Assembly: GCF_000482545.1 (NCBI RefSeq)
Contig: NZ_KI519455.1
Location: 62,001 to 126,000 of the forward strand
Source of the DNA: Arthrobacter sp. 35W
Lineage (GTDB): Bacteria > Actinomycetota > Actinomycetes > Actinomycetales > Micrococcaceae
Direction of reading: 5' to 3'
DNA: 64,000 nt
Shown: positions 34,351-43,447 of the stretch, piece after piece
Numbering within the stretch: the stretch's first letter is position 1
How the letters are laid out: each line of letters starts with the position of its first letter
Made by a program: the position numbers and the translations under genes
Notes under the pieces: model-generated
What the model was told of the DNA's origin: nothing
Seen by the model: only the letters and a program-made list of their open reading frames with translations
The model's database searches: none

Positions 34351-35229
34351 GTGACCGAACAGACCACAATCAACACTGTCGACACCGCCACCACGGTCAA
34401 CACCGTGGAACTGAACAACGGCGTCGTCATGCCCCAGCTCGGCTTCGGCGTGTGGCAGGTGCCCAATGAGGAGTCCGCCGCAGCGGTGAAGACCGCCCTG
34501 CAGGCCGGCTACCGCAGCATCGACACTGCCGCCATCTACGGCAACGAGGAGGGCGTGGGCGAAGCCATCGCCGAGTTCCTGGCCGAGACCGGCACCGACC
34601 GTGCGGAGCTGTTCATCACCACCAAGCTGTGGAACTCCGAGCAGGGCCACGAGAGCACACTGGCTGCCTTCGACGAAAGCCTGCGCAAGCTGGGCCTGGA
34701 CTACGTCGACCTGTACCTGATCCACTGGTCCACCCCGGACCGCGATCTGTACCTGGACACCTGGAAGGCCTTCGAGGAGATCTACGCCAGCGGGCGGGCC
34801 AAGGCCATCGGCGTCTCCAACTTCGAGCCCGAGCACCTCGCGCGCATCATCGACCTCGGCGGCACCATCCCGGCCGTGAACCAGGTGGAGACCCACCCGC
34901 TGCTGGCCCAGAAGGTCCTCAAGGCGTTCGAGGCCGAGCACGGCGTCGCCCACGAGTCCTGGAGCCCGCTGGCCCAGGGACAGCTGCTGGAGAACGAGGC
35001 CATCACCGCCATCGCCGCAGCCCACGGCAAGTCCCCCGCCCAGGTCATCATCCGCTGGCACCTGCAGAGCGGCAACATCGTGATCCCCAAGTCGGTCACG
35101 CCCGAGCGCATCGCCGCCAACTTCGACGTCTTCGACTTCGAGCTCAGCGACGCCGATCTGGCCGCCATCGACGCCCTGGACAACAACGGCCGCGTGGGCC
35201 CGCACCCGAACGACTTCCACGTCGCCTAA
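34351..35229 (+). CDS. Aldo/keto reductase
   Basis: A 292-residue NADPH-dependent oxidoreductase with a (beta/alpha)8 barrel. Catalytic residues of the AKR family are visible: Asp and Tyr in 'RSIDTAAIYGNE', Lys in 'LFITTKLWN', His in 'DLYLIHWSTPD'. 'GVSNFEPEHLARI' and the NADP-site 'IPKSVTPERIAANFDVFDFEL' complete the pattern. It resembles 2,5-diketogluconate reductase-type enzymes. GTG start with AGGAG upstream. About 25 residues precede the barrel and are Thr/Asn-rich. Confidence 0.93.
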   Translation: MTEQTTINTVDTATTVNTVELNNGVVMPQLGFGVWQVPNEESAAAVKTALQAGYRSIDTAAIYGNEEGVGEAIAEFLAETGTDRAELFITTKLWNSEQGHESTLAAFDESLRKLGLDYVDLYLIHWSTPDRDLYLDTWKAFEEIYASGRAKAIGVSNFEPEHLARIIDLGGTIPAVNQVETHPLLAQKVLKAFEAEHGVAHESWSPLAQGQLLENEAITAIAAAHGKSPAQVIIRWHLQSGNIVIPKSVTPERIAANFDVFDFELSDADLAAIDALDNNGRVGPHPNDFHVA

Positions 35230-35315
35230 CCCTCCACCCAACTAGGTGACAGTTGTAACACAAAAACCGCGGTTTTTCGTGCGATAACTGTCACCCAGTT
35301 GGGTGGAGGGTTAGG
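35225..35315. terminator. Long palindrome spanning two convergent stop codons
   Basis: A 91-base inverted repeat. The outer arms (CCTAACCCTCCACCCAACT... and complement) match at 29 of 30 positions, then an imperfect stretch, then AAAAACCGCGGTTTTT at the centre. Both the TAA of the aldo/keto reductase and the TAA of the convergent ATPase lie inside the arms. It should act as a bidirectional terminator. Confidence 0.8.
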
Positions 35316-36612
35316 TCCTCGCCAGGGCGTCAATGTCCTCGAGGAACTCGCCGGCCACCTCGGCGCTCACGGTGGCCCGGGTGTCGGCGATGGTGTCCAG
35401 GTAGTCGTGCGTCCCCGGGCCTCGGCGGCGGGTTCCGTTGGCACCCGCCGCGGCAGCGCCGTCGTCGATGGCCTTCTCCAACGCCCGCTGGGAGGCGCTG
35501 CGTGCGGCAAACTCAATGTCCGCCGGCGAGAAGCCCTCGCTGCGCTCCACCAGCGCCGCAACATCCACCGTGTCCAGCACGCTGCCCGGAATGAACCGCT
35601 GCCACATGGCCGTCCGTGCCTCGGCATCCGGCAGGCCGATGGGGATCACGTAGTCGAACCGGCCGTGGCGCAGGAAGGCCGAGTCCAGCGAGCGGATAAA
35701 GTTGGTGGCGCACACCAGCAGGCGTCCGGGCTGGTCGCGGAACGCCGGAATGATCTTCAGCAGCTCGTTGGTGACGCCCTGCAGCGGCGACGGCGGCTCC
35801 CCCGAACGGTGGGCGGCAATCTCCTCCACCTCGTCGATGAACACCACCGCATGCTCCAGCTCGGAAATCTCCAAAAACGTCTGCCGCAGCGCCCCGGCCA
35901 GGCCCGCGGGATCCGCGGCCAGCCGCGAGGGGAAGACCTCCACGAACGGCCATTCCAGCCGCGAGGCAATCGCCTTGGCAAAGGTGGTCTTTCCCGTGCC
36001 GGGCGGTCCAAAAAGCACGACGGCGCGCGGCGGCACCACGCCGAACTCCTCCGCCAGCTCCGATTGCGCCAGCGGAAGCACCAGCCGGCGCTCCAGCAGC
36101 CGCTTTTCCTCCGTCATGCCAGCCACGTTCTCCCAGAGGTTGCGCGGCAGGATCCGCCCGCCCAGCTCCTCCAGCGCACCGAGCTCGGCCCGCTGGACGG
36201 GGATGCGGCGCTCAAAGTACCGCAGATCCGCCTTCACGGCGAAGCCGCGGTTGAGGAACGCCTCCACGCGCGTCTCCCCCGCCGGCATCAGGGCCGAGAG
36301 CTTTGTCAGGCCCAGGTGGGCCATGCGGTTTTCGACAGCGGCCAACAGCGAGGTGCCGATCCCCCGCCCGCGCCACTGCGGCAGCGTGGCCAGAAAGACT
36401 ATCCAGCCCTGGTCGTGCGCAGCCCGGCCGACGGCGGCACCCACCACCGTCTCGCCCTGCACCGCCACCACGGCGTGGTCCTTCTCCGCCGAGGCCAGCA
36501 CCTCCGAGAGGTCGTACACGGGCTCCACATTGTTCGCCTTCAGCGCCTCCCACAGGTGCAGCAGGCCTTCCAAATCCGAGGGATGGAAATCCCTGATCTT
36601 CCAGGTGGACAT
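35311..36612 (-). CDS. GNAT acetyltransferase - AAA+ ATPase fusion protein
   Basis: A 433-residue protein with two domains. Residues 3-140 look like a GNAT N-acetyltransferase, with the acetyl-CoA loop 'QWRGRGIGTSLL' (79-90). Residues 150-430 form an AAA+ ATPase with Walker A 'GPPGTGKTT' (202-210), Walker B 'VVFIDEVEE' (256-264), sensor 1 'VCATN' and an Arg-finger-like 'RHGRFD'. The second part resembles FtsH/CDC48-like ATPases without their protease. The combination suggests acetylation coupled to remodelling of a target protein; the target is unknown. It is transcribed alone, convergent with the aldo/keto reductase. Confidence 0.87.
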   Translation of the reverse strand: MSTWKIRDFHPSDLEGLLHLWEALKANNVEPVYDLSEVLASAEKDHAVVAVQGETVVGAAVGRAAHDQGWIVFLATLPQWRGRGIGTSLLAAVENRMAHLGLTKLSALMPAGETRVEAFLNRGFAVKADLRYFERRIPVQRAELGALEELGGRILPRNLWENVAGMTEEKRLLERRLVLPLAQSELAEEFGVVPPRAVVLFGPPGTGKTTFAKAIASRLEWPFVEVFPSRLAADPAGLAGALRQTFLEISELEHAVVFIDEVEEIAAHRSGEPPSPLQGVTNELLKIIPAFRDQPGRLLVCATNFIRSLDSAFLRHGRFDYVIPIGLPDAEARTAMWQRFIPGSVLDTVDVAALVERSEGFSPADIEFAARSASQRALEKAIDDGAAAAGANGTRRRGPGTHDYLDTIADTRATVSAEVAGEFLEDIDALART

Positions 36613-36719
36613 CGTCGTCGTTCCTTTCCCTAGGGTGCGGCCATCATGGCATGGGGGCGCCGCCGCACGGGAAGTATGACTGCAGAATGCGTCCCGGCGG
36701 AACCAGTGCACCCGTCGGT

Positions 36720-38141
36720 TCAGCGCGTCCGGACGGCGTCCCCGGCACGGGCGGGCATCAGCACTGCTTCGACAACCGGATAGAGCATCAGCAGCGCCAG
36801 CACGCCAAAGGTCCATTGGTAGCCCAGCACGGCCGGAGCCCCCGGAGCCGATGCCTCGATGATCCCCTGGGCCGCGCGCAGCACCAGCGCGCCCACCGCC
36901 ACGCCCAGACCCGTGGCCACCTGGGCAATGGTGGAGGACAGTGTGTTGGCCCCCGACATCTTCAGCGCCGGGACGTCGGCGAACTGGACGGTGTTGTACG
37001 CGCTGAAGCCGATGGAGCGCAGCACTCCGCTGGCGAAGAGCACGACGGCGATCACGGCCAACGGCGTCGCCGGCGTCAGCAGGGCGCAGAGCACCAGCAC
37101 CGCGGCGCCGCCGGCATTGCTGAGGATCAGCACCTTGCGGAAGCCGAAGCGGCGGATCAGCGGCGTGGTGGCCGGCTTGATGAGCACATTGCCGGCAAAG
37201 ACCGCCATCACCATCAAACCCGCCTCAAAGGCGCTCCAGCCAAAGCCCAGCTGGAACATCAACGGCAGCAGGAACGGCACGGCGTTGATGACCAGCCGGT
37301 ACAGCCCTCCCCCGGCGTTGCCCGTCCGGAAGGTGTGGATCCGCAGCGCCGACAGATCCAGCAGCGGGTGCAGGGCATGGCGGAACCGCAGCACCGCCAG
37401 CACACCGGAGAGCGCCGCGGCACCCAGCAGAAGAGCGACGGCGGCCCACGGGGTGGGCTCCGCCCCCACCTGTTCCATGCCCAGCACCAGGGCGGCCAGC
37501 GAGATGCCGCACAGCACGAAGCCCAGCCAGTCCGGCGGCGCCACCCGCTCCGAGCGCACGGCGGGCACCACAAACAGGGCGAGGATGAAGCCCACCATGC
37601 CCAGCGGAACATTCAGCAGGAAGATCCAGTGCCAGCTGGCATAGGTGGTCAGTAGACCGCCGATCACCGGGGCCAGGACGGGGGCCAGCAGCGCCGGCCA
37701 GGTCAGATAGGCGATCGCTTCGAGGAACTGTTTGCGGTCCGTGCTGCGCAGCACCACCAGCCGTCCCACCGGGACCATCATGGCCCCGCCCAGCCCCTGG
37801 AGCATCCGGGCCAGGCAGAGGACGGTGAGCGTGGGGCTGGCGGCGCAGAGGATGGAGGCCACGGTGAACACGGCAATGGCCGCGGCAAAGACCCTTCGGG
37901 CGCCGAAACGTTCGGCAAGCCAGCCGCTGATCGGGATGCCCACCGCCAGGGTGATCAGGTAGCTGGTCATCGCGGCGTTGATGTCCACCGGGCGGACGCC
38001 CAGATCCCCGGCCATGGCGGCGGCCGCCGTCGCGATGATGGTCCCATCGAGGATTTCCATGAAGTACGTGCCCGCAACCAGGAGTGCCAGCACCCGGCTG
38101 AACGACCCGGTGGTGGATGGTGCCTGCAGCGTTTTTGCCAT
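36720..38141 (-). CDS. MFS exporter of the DHA2 (EmrB/QacA) type
   Basis: A 473-residue, 12-14-helix exporter. 'MEILDGTIIATAAAAMAGDLG' (motif D1-like), 'SGWLAERFGARRVFA' (motif A), 'ARMLQGLGGAMMVPVGRLVVLR' and 'TWPALLAPVLAPVIGGLL' (motif C) are characteristic of DHA2 drug exporters. Start ATG 38141. No regulator gene is adjacent. The substrate cannot be inferred from sequence. Confidence 0.92.
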   Translation of the reverse strand: MAKTLQAPSTTGSFSRVLALLVAGTYFMEILDGTIIATAAAAMAGDLGVRPVDINAAMTSYLITLAVGIPISGWLAERFGARRVFAAAIAVFTVASILCAASPTLTVLCLARMLQGLGGAMMVPVGRLVVLRSTDRKQFLEAIAYLTWPALLAPVLAPVIGGLLTTYASWHWIFLLNVPLGMVGFILALFVVPAVRSERVAPPDWLGFVLCGISLAALVLGMEQVGAEPTPWAAVALLLGAAALSGVLAVLRFRHALHPLLDLSALRIHTFRTGNAGGGLYRLVINAVPFLLPLMFQLGFGWSAFEAGLMVMAVFAGNVLIKPATTPLIRRFGFRKVLILSNAGGAAVLVLCALLTPATPLAVIAVVLFASGVLRSIGFSAYNTVQFADVPALKMSGANTLSSTIAQVATGLGVAVGALVLRAAQGIIEASAPGAPAVLGYQWTFGVLALLMLYPVVEAVLMPARAGDAVRTR

Positions 38142-38347
38142 GAAGCGAGGGTATCGGGGCGGCCACGGGTCCACAGATTCGGGGACGTTCGACGGCGTCA
38201 TACGGCCGCGCACATGGATTCCGCAGCCCGCGCGCTCGAGGGCACTGTGGCGAACAGCACACCCGGTGCGGGAATCCTACGCGGCCATCCAGCGCTGATC
38301 AACACAGCACCCCAGCAACGACCCCGCACAGCAAAGGCATGGACCAC

Positions 38348-38977
38348 ATGAGCATTGACGTCGCAACCCCGGGCACCCTTGAGGACCAGTTGGTTCTGGA
38401 TGGCACCACCGCCGACACCCTGTTTCTGCAGGCCCGCACGGCCAGCACCTTCGCCGACGACGAGGTCACAGACGAAACGCTGCAGGCCATCTACGCCCTG
38501 ACGCGCATGGGCCCCACGGCCATGAACATCCAGCCGCTGCGCATCACCTGGGTCCGCTCCGCCGAGGCCCGTGAGCGCCTGGCCGCGCACATGTACGACA
38601 ACAACAAGCCCAAGACCCTCGCCGCCCCTATGACGGCCATCCTGAGCTTCGACGGCGACTGGCATGAACTGCTGGCCACCGTGTTCCCTCCCGGTGCCGC
38701 CCGCAAGACCATGTTCGATGAGAACGAGGCCATCCGCACCACCATGGGCTCCAACAACGGCCACCTCCAGGCCGGCTATTTCATCCTGGCCGCCCGTGCC
38801 GCCGGGCTGGCTGCGGGCCCCATGACCGGTTTCGATGCCGCCGGCGTGGACGCAGACTTCCACGCCGAGTCCGGCTACACCTCCTTCATGGTGGTCAACC
38901 TCGGCAAGCCCTCCACCGCCGCGGGCCACCCCCGCCTGCCGCGTCTGGAATATGACGCCGCTACGGACACCGTGTAG
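38348..38977 (+). CDS. Nitroreductase family protein, malonic semialdehyde reductase (RutE)-like
   Basis: A 209-residue flavoprotein of the nitroreductase fold. 'RTASTFADDEVTDETLQAIYALTRMGPTAMNIQPLRITWV' and 'AGYFILAARAAGLAAGPMTGFD' match the RutE/HadB group, which reduces malonic semialdehyde to 3-hydroxypropionate in uracil breakdown. No other rut gene is present, so a general FMN reductase role is equally possible. ATG 38348 is preferred since an ATG three codons earlier is too close to AAGG. Followed by a strong terminator. Confidence 0.85.
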   Translation: MSIDVATPGTLEDQLVLDGTTADTLFLQARTASTFADDEVTDETLQAIYALTRMGPTAMNIQPLRITWVRSAEARERLAAHMYDNNKPKTLAAPMTAILSFDGDWHELLATVFPPGAARKTMFDENEAIRTTMGSNNGHLQAGYFILAARAAGLAAGPMTGFDAAGVDADFHAESGYTSFMVVNLGKPSTAAGHPRLPRLEYDAATDTV

Positions 38978-38990
38978 CACCCGGCACCCA

Positions 38991-39030
38991 CAGGGCCCCG
39001 CTTCCTCCGACCGGAGGAGGCGGGGCCCTG
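38991..39030 (+). terminator. Rho-independent terminator
   Basis: Arms CAGGGCCCCGC(T/C)TCCTCCG and complement, about 19 bases each with one mismatch and a 2-base centre, followed by TTGTTGT. It lies 13 bases after the nitroreductase stop. Confidence 0.85.
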
Positions 39031-39250
39031 TTGTTGTCTCAAACAGTCGCAATCATGCGCAAACACGGCACATTCCAACCGTCCGCGAGCGCCGGACCAC
39101 CCCGACGCACACAGACATGCGCGGAATTGTAGCAAAGAGATCCGGATCACATCTACGGTTATTTCAAGCCCTTCACTTAATGCGTTGTGATGGATAACAT
39201 CGGGGCAGCATGGCCTACAAGCCTCCACTCGCAGCAGAAGGACCTACAAC

Positions 39251-42200
39251 ATGCTCGTCAAATGGAAATCAGCCCTTGCAGCGGCGGTGATAGCGCCCAC
39301 CGTCCTTCTCACGGTCGCGCTGCCGACGGTGCAGGCAGCCCCCGCCACGGGAAAGAATGTCGCACTCGCCTCCGCAGGCGGCACCGTCACGGCCAGCGGC
39401 CAGGAAGTCGCCGGACGCTGGGGCCCCGCTCTGGTGATCGATGGCAACGCCGACTCCTCGGTGGCCGGCGCCCAGCAGTCACGCTGGTCCTCCAACACCG
39501 ACGATGACGCGTCCATCACCGTCAAACTGGCGGCCCCGACTGTGGTCGACCACATTGCCATCCAATGGGAAGCCGCCTGCGCCGCCGCCTACAAGCTCCA
39601 GGTTTCCACCGACGGCGTGACCTTTATCGATGCCACAGGCACCATCCGGCCCACCTGCGGCACCCGTGACGTGCAGAAGATTGCCTCCGCCCCCGCCGGC
39701 ACCGCATACCAATACATCAAGATGCAGGGCATCGACCGCACCCCCATCGGTGCCAACAAGTACGGCATGTCCATGTGGGAGTTTGAGGTCTGGGACGGAC
39801 CCGAGGCCCCGCCCGTGGTCCCCGCCGCGCCGCTGAACCTGGTGCCCAAGCCCGTCAACGTCGTCGAGCACTCCGCCGACGCCCCCTTCACCCTCGGCGC
39901 CAACGCCAAGATCGTGGCCACCGGCGGCGCCGTGGCCACCGCCGAGTATCTGGCATCCCTGCTGCGCCCCGCCACCGGCTACGCCCTCCCCGTGGTGTCC
40001 TCCGCCACCGGAACCGGCAATATCACCCTTACCGTCGGCACCGACGTCGCAGGCTTCGCTGGCAAGGACGAGGCCTACTCGCTGGCCGTCAACGCCAACG
40101 GCGCCACCATCTCGGCCAAGGCAGCCCACGGCGCCTTCAACGGCGTCCAGACCCTGCGCCAGCTCTTCCCCGCCTTCATCGAGGCCAAGACGGCCGTCGC
40201 CACCGCCTGGACAGCATCGGCCGTGGACATCACCGACGCACCTCGCTTCAGCGAGCGCGGCATGATGCTCGACGTCGCCCGCGACTTCAAGACCGTGGAG
40301 GAAACCAAGGCGATCATCGATTCGCTGGCCGCCTACAAGATCTCCACCCTGCACATGCACCTCGCCGACGACCAGGGCTGGCGCATCCAGATCACCAATG
40401 ACGGCAAGGCCGCCGGTGATCCCCTGGACTACTCCAAGCTGACGTCCGTCTCGGGCGACACGGCCATGACGCAGACCGGCTTCCAGAACGAGCTAGGCCA
40501 CACCGGCTTCTACACGCAGGATGAGTACAAGTCTCTCGTGGCCTACGCCGCCTCACGGCATATCGACGTCATCCCCGAGATCGACGTCCCCGGACACACC
40601 AACGCCGCCCTGCACGCCCTGCCCGAGCTGAACACCGCAGGCACCAAGCCCGGTGTGGGCCCCGACGGCGTCGTGCCCGCCAACGGCACCGGAAACGTGG
40701 GCTATTCCACCCTGGACGCCAATGCGGACATCACGTGGACCTTCGTGAACCACGTCTTCAAGCAGATCGCGGACATGACGCCCGGTGAGTACATCCACAT
40801 CGGTGGCGACGAATCCCACTCGACCGGCCACGACAACTACGTCAAGTTCGTCACCAAGTCGGTGGAGATCGTCCACGCCCTGGGCAAGAAGCCCATCGGC
40901 TGGAACGAAACGGCCATTGGCGGCCTCACCGCCGGCGACGGCATCCAGTACTGGACCGGCGGCACGGCCGACACGCTCAACGCCATCAATGCCAAGGGCG
41001 CCAAGCTGCTGGTCTCCCGCGGCTCCACGGCCTACCTGGACATGAAGTACCACTCCAAGACCCCCATCGGCCTGACCTGGGCCGGCACGGGCGATTTCAC
41101 CACCTACTACAACTGGGATCCTGCCGCTGTGGTGCAGGATGCCGGTGCCAACCTGCCCGACAGCAAGATCATGGGCGTCGAGGCCCCCATGTGGTCCGAG
41201 ACCATCCGCGGCGGCGAGCAGGCCGAGTTCATGGCCTTCCCCCGCGTCCTGTCCTTCGCCGAAATCGGCTGGACCCCGCAGGCCCAGCGCAACGTCAACG
41301 ACTTCAAGGTCCGCATGGCAGGCATGGGCCAGCGCATGCTGGTCAACGGCACCAACTACTACGACGGCAACCAGGCCACCTGGCAGTGGTCGATGGCAGG
41401 CGCCAAGCTCGCCGTTTCGCCGGGCAAGGCCCTGTCCCTGAACGTGGGTTCGGTCTCCGCCCCCGGCACCAAGGCCGCGGCCGACGGCGCCACCATCGCC
41501 GTGGACTCCGTGGACGACGCCGACGGCGCCAGCGCCTCCGCCATCACCGGCAGCCTGGGTGTTGTGGTCAACTGGGGCGACGGCTCCGCCGCGACCCCTG
41601 CGGTGTTCACCACCACCACCGCCCGGACCTCGCTGTCCGCCGGCGGTCTGTACTCCCTGGCCGCCACCCACAGCTACGCGGCCGCGGGCACCTACACGGG
41701 AACGCTGACGGCCAGCAACGGCACCACCAGCCCCTTCACCATCACGGTGGCCGCAGGCATCCCGGATCCGACGGTCCCGGCGGGCTGGGATTCTTCCCAG
41801 ACCCCCGCCCTGGCCACCGATTCCACGGGCAAGGCAGGTGGGCGCGCCGACGCCACCTTCAGCGGCTTCGAGCCCGGCAAGTACGTCGATATCAAGCTGG
41901 GCGAGACCACCCTCGGCTCCGTCCTCCCTGGTGCAGCCGGAATCATCACCACCGCACTGCCCATCCCGGATTCCACCTACGCGGGCACCTACCCGCTGAC
42001 GGCCACCCAGGGCACCCGCACGGCGTCGTCGTCCATCAAGGTCGCCTCCGCGCTGGTGCCACTGTCGAACAAGATCCCGCAGAGTTCCATCACCATCGAG
42101 AGCTTCGACTCCCAGGAGACCGTGGGCGATCCCGGATCCGCGACCAATCTGCTCGACGGCAACCCGGCCACGTTCTGGCACACGCAGTGGCAGGGCGCCA

Positions 42201-43135
42201 CCCCGGCCTTCCCACACGAGGTCGTCTTCGATCTGGGCACCTCCCACGCCGTGACGGGCTTTGAGTACACCCAGCGCAACGCGTCCAACGGCAGGATCAA
42301 GGACTACGAACTGTACGTCTCCGATTCACCCACCAGCTTCGGCACCGCCGTTGCCACCGGCAGCTTCCTGGATCTGACCCGGGCACAGGTGGTTCCGGTC
42401 AACGGTGGCAAGGTAGGCCGCTACGTCAAGCTCAAGGGTCTGAACGCCATCGCCGGCAACGCCTTCGCCGGCGGCGCCGAGGTCAACATCGGCGGCATCG
42501 ACATCGCTACGCTGGCCCCGGAGATCGACACCGACGGCGTCGACTCCATCGAGGCAGGCAAGGACGTGGACCTGGCTCTGTCCGGGTTTGCCCCCTACGC
42601 CGCGGTTGAGGTGGCCCTGGCCCCCGCAAACCCGGCACTGCGCGCCGCTCCCGTGGTGCTGGATACGCTGACCGCCGACGGTTCCGGCGCCGTTTCCGGC
42701 TCGGTCACCATTCCCCAGGAGACCCCCGCCGGTGAGCACGATCTCGTGGCGTCCTCGGGTGCCGTTTCGGCCTCGCGGTCGCTGACTGTGACGGCCGTGC
42801 CGGTGGCCACTCCCGAGCCGACGGACCCGCCGACCACGCCCGGCGCCACCACCCCGCCGACCGATCCGGGAACGACAACTCCCCCCGTGGATCCGGGCAC
42901 CACCACCCCTCCGGGTGGCGGCAGCGGCAGCGGAAATGGCGGCGCCGGCAGCGGCAGTTCCGACAACGGCAGCCTTGGTCCGCAGGGCAGCGGGAACACC
43001 CCGCTGGGCACCGAGGACGAGCTGTCCAACACCGGTTCCGCCAGCACACCGCTGCTGCTCGGCTCGCTGCTTCTGATGGGGGCCGGCGCGGCAACGCTGC
43101 TGCTGCGCCGCCGCAAGCGGGCAACGCACTCCTAA
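39251..43135 (+). CDS. Cell-wall-anchored beta-N-acetylhexosaminidase, family GH20
   Basis: A 1,294-residue secreted enzyme. A Sec signal (1-30) precedes: an F5/8-type-C (CBM32-like) domain (about 35-175); a GH20b domain (185-310); the GH20 catalytic barrel (320-690) with the Asp520-Glu521 pair in 'HIGGDESH'; a PKD-like domain (755-840, 'WGDGS', 'HSYAAAGTYTG'); an Ig-like segment; a second F5/8-type-C domain (937-1090); another Ig-like segment; and a Pro/Thr/Gly/Ser-rich linker. The end is a sorting signal: LSNTG at 1258, a hydrophobic helix and RRRKRATHS. It should release N-acetylglucosamine from chitin or glycans at the cell surface. No sortase gene is in the window. Confidence 0.94.
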   Translation: MLVKWKSALAAAVIAPTVLLTVALPTVQAAPATGKNVALASAGGTVTASGQEVAGRWGPALVIDGNADSSVAGAQQSRWSSNTDDDASITVKLAAPTVVDHIAIQWEAACAAAYKLQVSTDGVTFIDATGTIRPTCGTRDVQKIASAPAGTAYQYIKMQGIDRTPIGANKYGMSMWEFEVWDGPEAPPVVPAAPLNLVPKPVNVVEHSADAPFTLGANAKIVATGGAVATAEYLASLLRPATGYALPVVSSATGTGNITLTVGTDVAGFAGKDEAYSLAVNANGATISAKAAHGAFNGVQTLRQLFPAFIEAKTAVATAWTASAVDITDAPRFSERGMMLDVARDFKTVEETKAIIDSLAAYKISTLHMHLADDQGWRIQITNDGKAAGDPLDYSKLTSVSGDTAMTQTGFQNELGHTGFYTQDEYKSLVAYAASRHIDVIPEIDVPGHTNAALHALPELNTAGTKPGVGPDGVVPANGTGNVGYSTLDANADITWTFVNHVFKQIADMTPGEYIHIGGDESHSTGHDNYVKFVTKSVEIVHALGKKPIGWNETAIGGLTAGDGIQYWTGGTADTLNAINAKGAKLLVSRGSTAYLDMKYHSKTPIGLTWAGTGDFTTYYNWDPAAVVQDAGANLPDSKIMGVEAPMWSETIRGGEQAEFMAFPRVLSFAEIGWTPQAQRNVNDFKVRMAGMGQRMLVNGTNYYDGNQATWQWSMAGAKLAVSPGKALSLNVGSVSAPGTKAAADGATIAVDSVDDADGASASAITGSLGVVVNWGDGSAATPAVFTTTTARTSLSAGGLYSLAATHSYAAAGTYTGTLTASNGTTSPFTITVAAGIPDPTVPAGWDSSQTPALATDSTGKAGGRADATFSGFEPGKYVDIKLGETTLGSVLPGAAGIITTALPIPDSTYAGTYPLTATQGTRTASSSIKVASALVPLSNKIPQSSITIESFDSQETVGDPGSATNLLDGNPATFWHTQWQGATPAFPHEVVFDLGTSHAVTGFEYTQRNASNGRIKDYELYVSDSPTSFGTAVATGSFLDLTRAQVVPVNGGKVGRYVKLKGLNAIAGNAFAGGAEVNIGGIDIATLAPEIDTDGVDSIEAGKDVDLALSGFAPYAAVEVALAPANPALRAAPVVLDTLTADGSGAVSGSVTIPQETPAGEHDLVASSGAVSASRSLTVTAVPVATPEPTDPPTTPGATTPPTDPGTTTPPVDPGTTTPPGGGSGSGNGGAGSGSSDNGSLGPQGSGNTPLGTEDELSNTGSASTPLLLGSLLLMGAGAATLLLRRRKRATHS

Positions 43136-43152
43136 CCCCCGCCCGGTCCAGC

Positions 43153-43191
43153 CGGAGCGCAGCGTCGGAGCGCAGCGTCGGAGCGCAGCGT
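43153..43191 (+). repeat. Three tandem 13-base repeats
   Basis: CGGAGCGCAGCGT occurs three times in direct succession, followed by a degenerate fourth copy. It lies just after the hexosaminidase stop and before its terminator. Confidence 0.8.
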
Positions 43192-43232
43192 CTGATCGCA
43201 GCGCTCCGGCCGGATAGAGCGCCCGGTGGACA

Positions 43233-43278
43233 CAGGACCGGCCCGCCAGCTCAATGCTGGCGGGCCGGTCCTGTTTTG
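43233..43278 (+). terminator. Rho-independent terminator of the hexosaminidase gene
   Basis: Perfect 18-base arms (43233-43250 and 43256-43273) with loop TCAAT, followed by TTTT. About 100 bases after the stop codon. Confidence 0.9.
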
Positions 43279-43336
43279 TGTGCAGCTGCCATGCAGCCGA
43301 CGTGCCCTGGGCCTTCGCGCCCGACCGCCCGGCCGC

Positions 43337-43447
43337 CAGGCGTCAGGCGTCAGGCGTCAGGCGTCAGGCGTCAGGCGTCAGGCGTCAGGCGTCAGGCGTC
43401 AGGCGTCAGGCGTCAGGCGTCAGGCGTCAGGCGTCAGGCGTCAGGCG
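43337..43447. repeat. 7-bp tandem repeat, 15 full copies
   Basis: CAGGCGT repeated without a mismatch from 43337 to 43441, plus a partial sixteenth unit. It runs into the stop codon (43441-43443) of the PHP-domain gene. The open frames inside it (RRQASGV repeats) are products of the repeat and are not genes. Confidence 0.97.

Noticed and set aside
43337-43447. CRISPR array
   Set aside because: Units are contiguous 7-base repeats with no spacers and no cas genes nearby.
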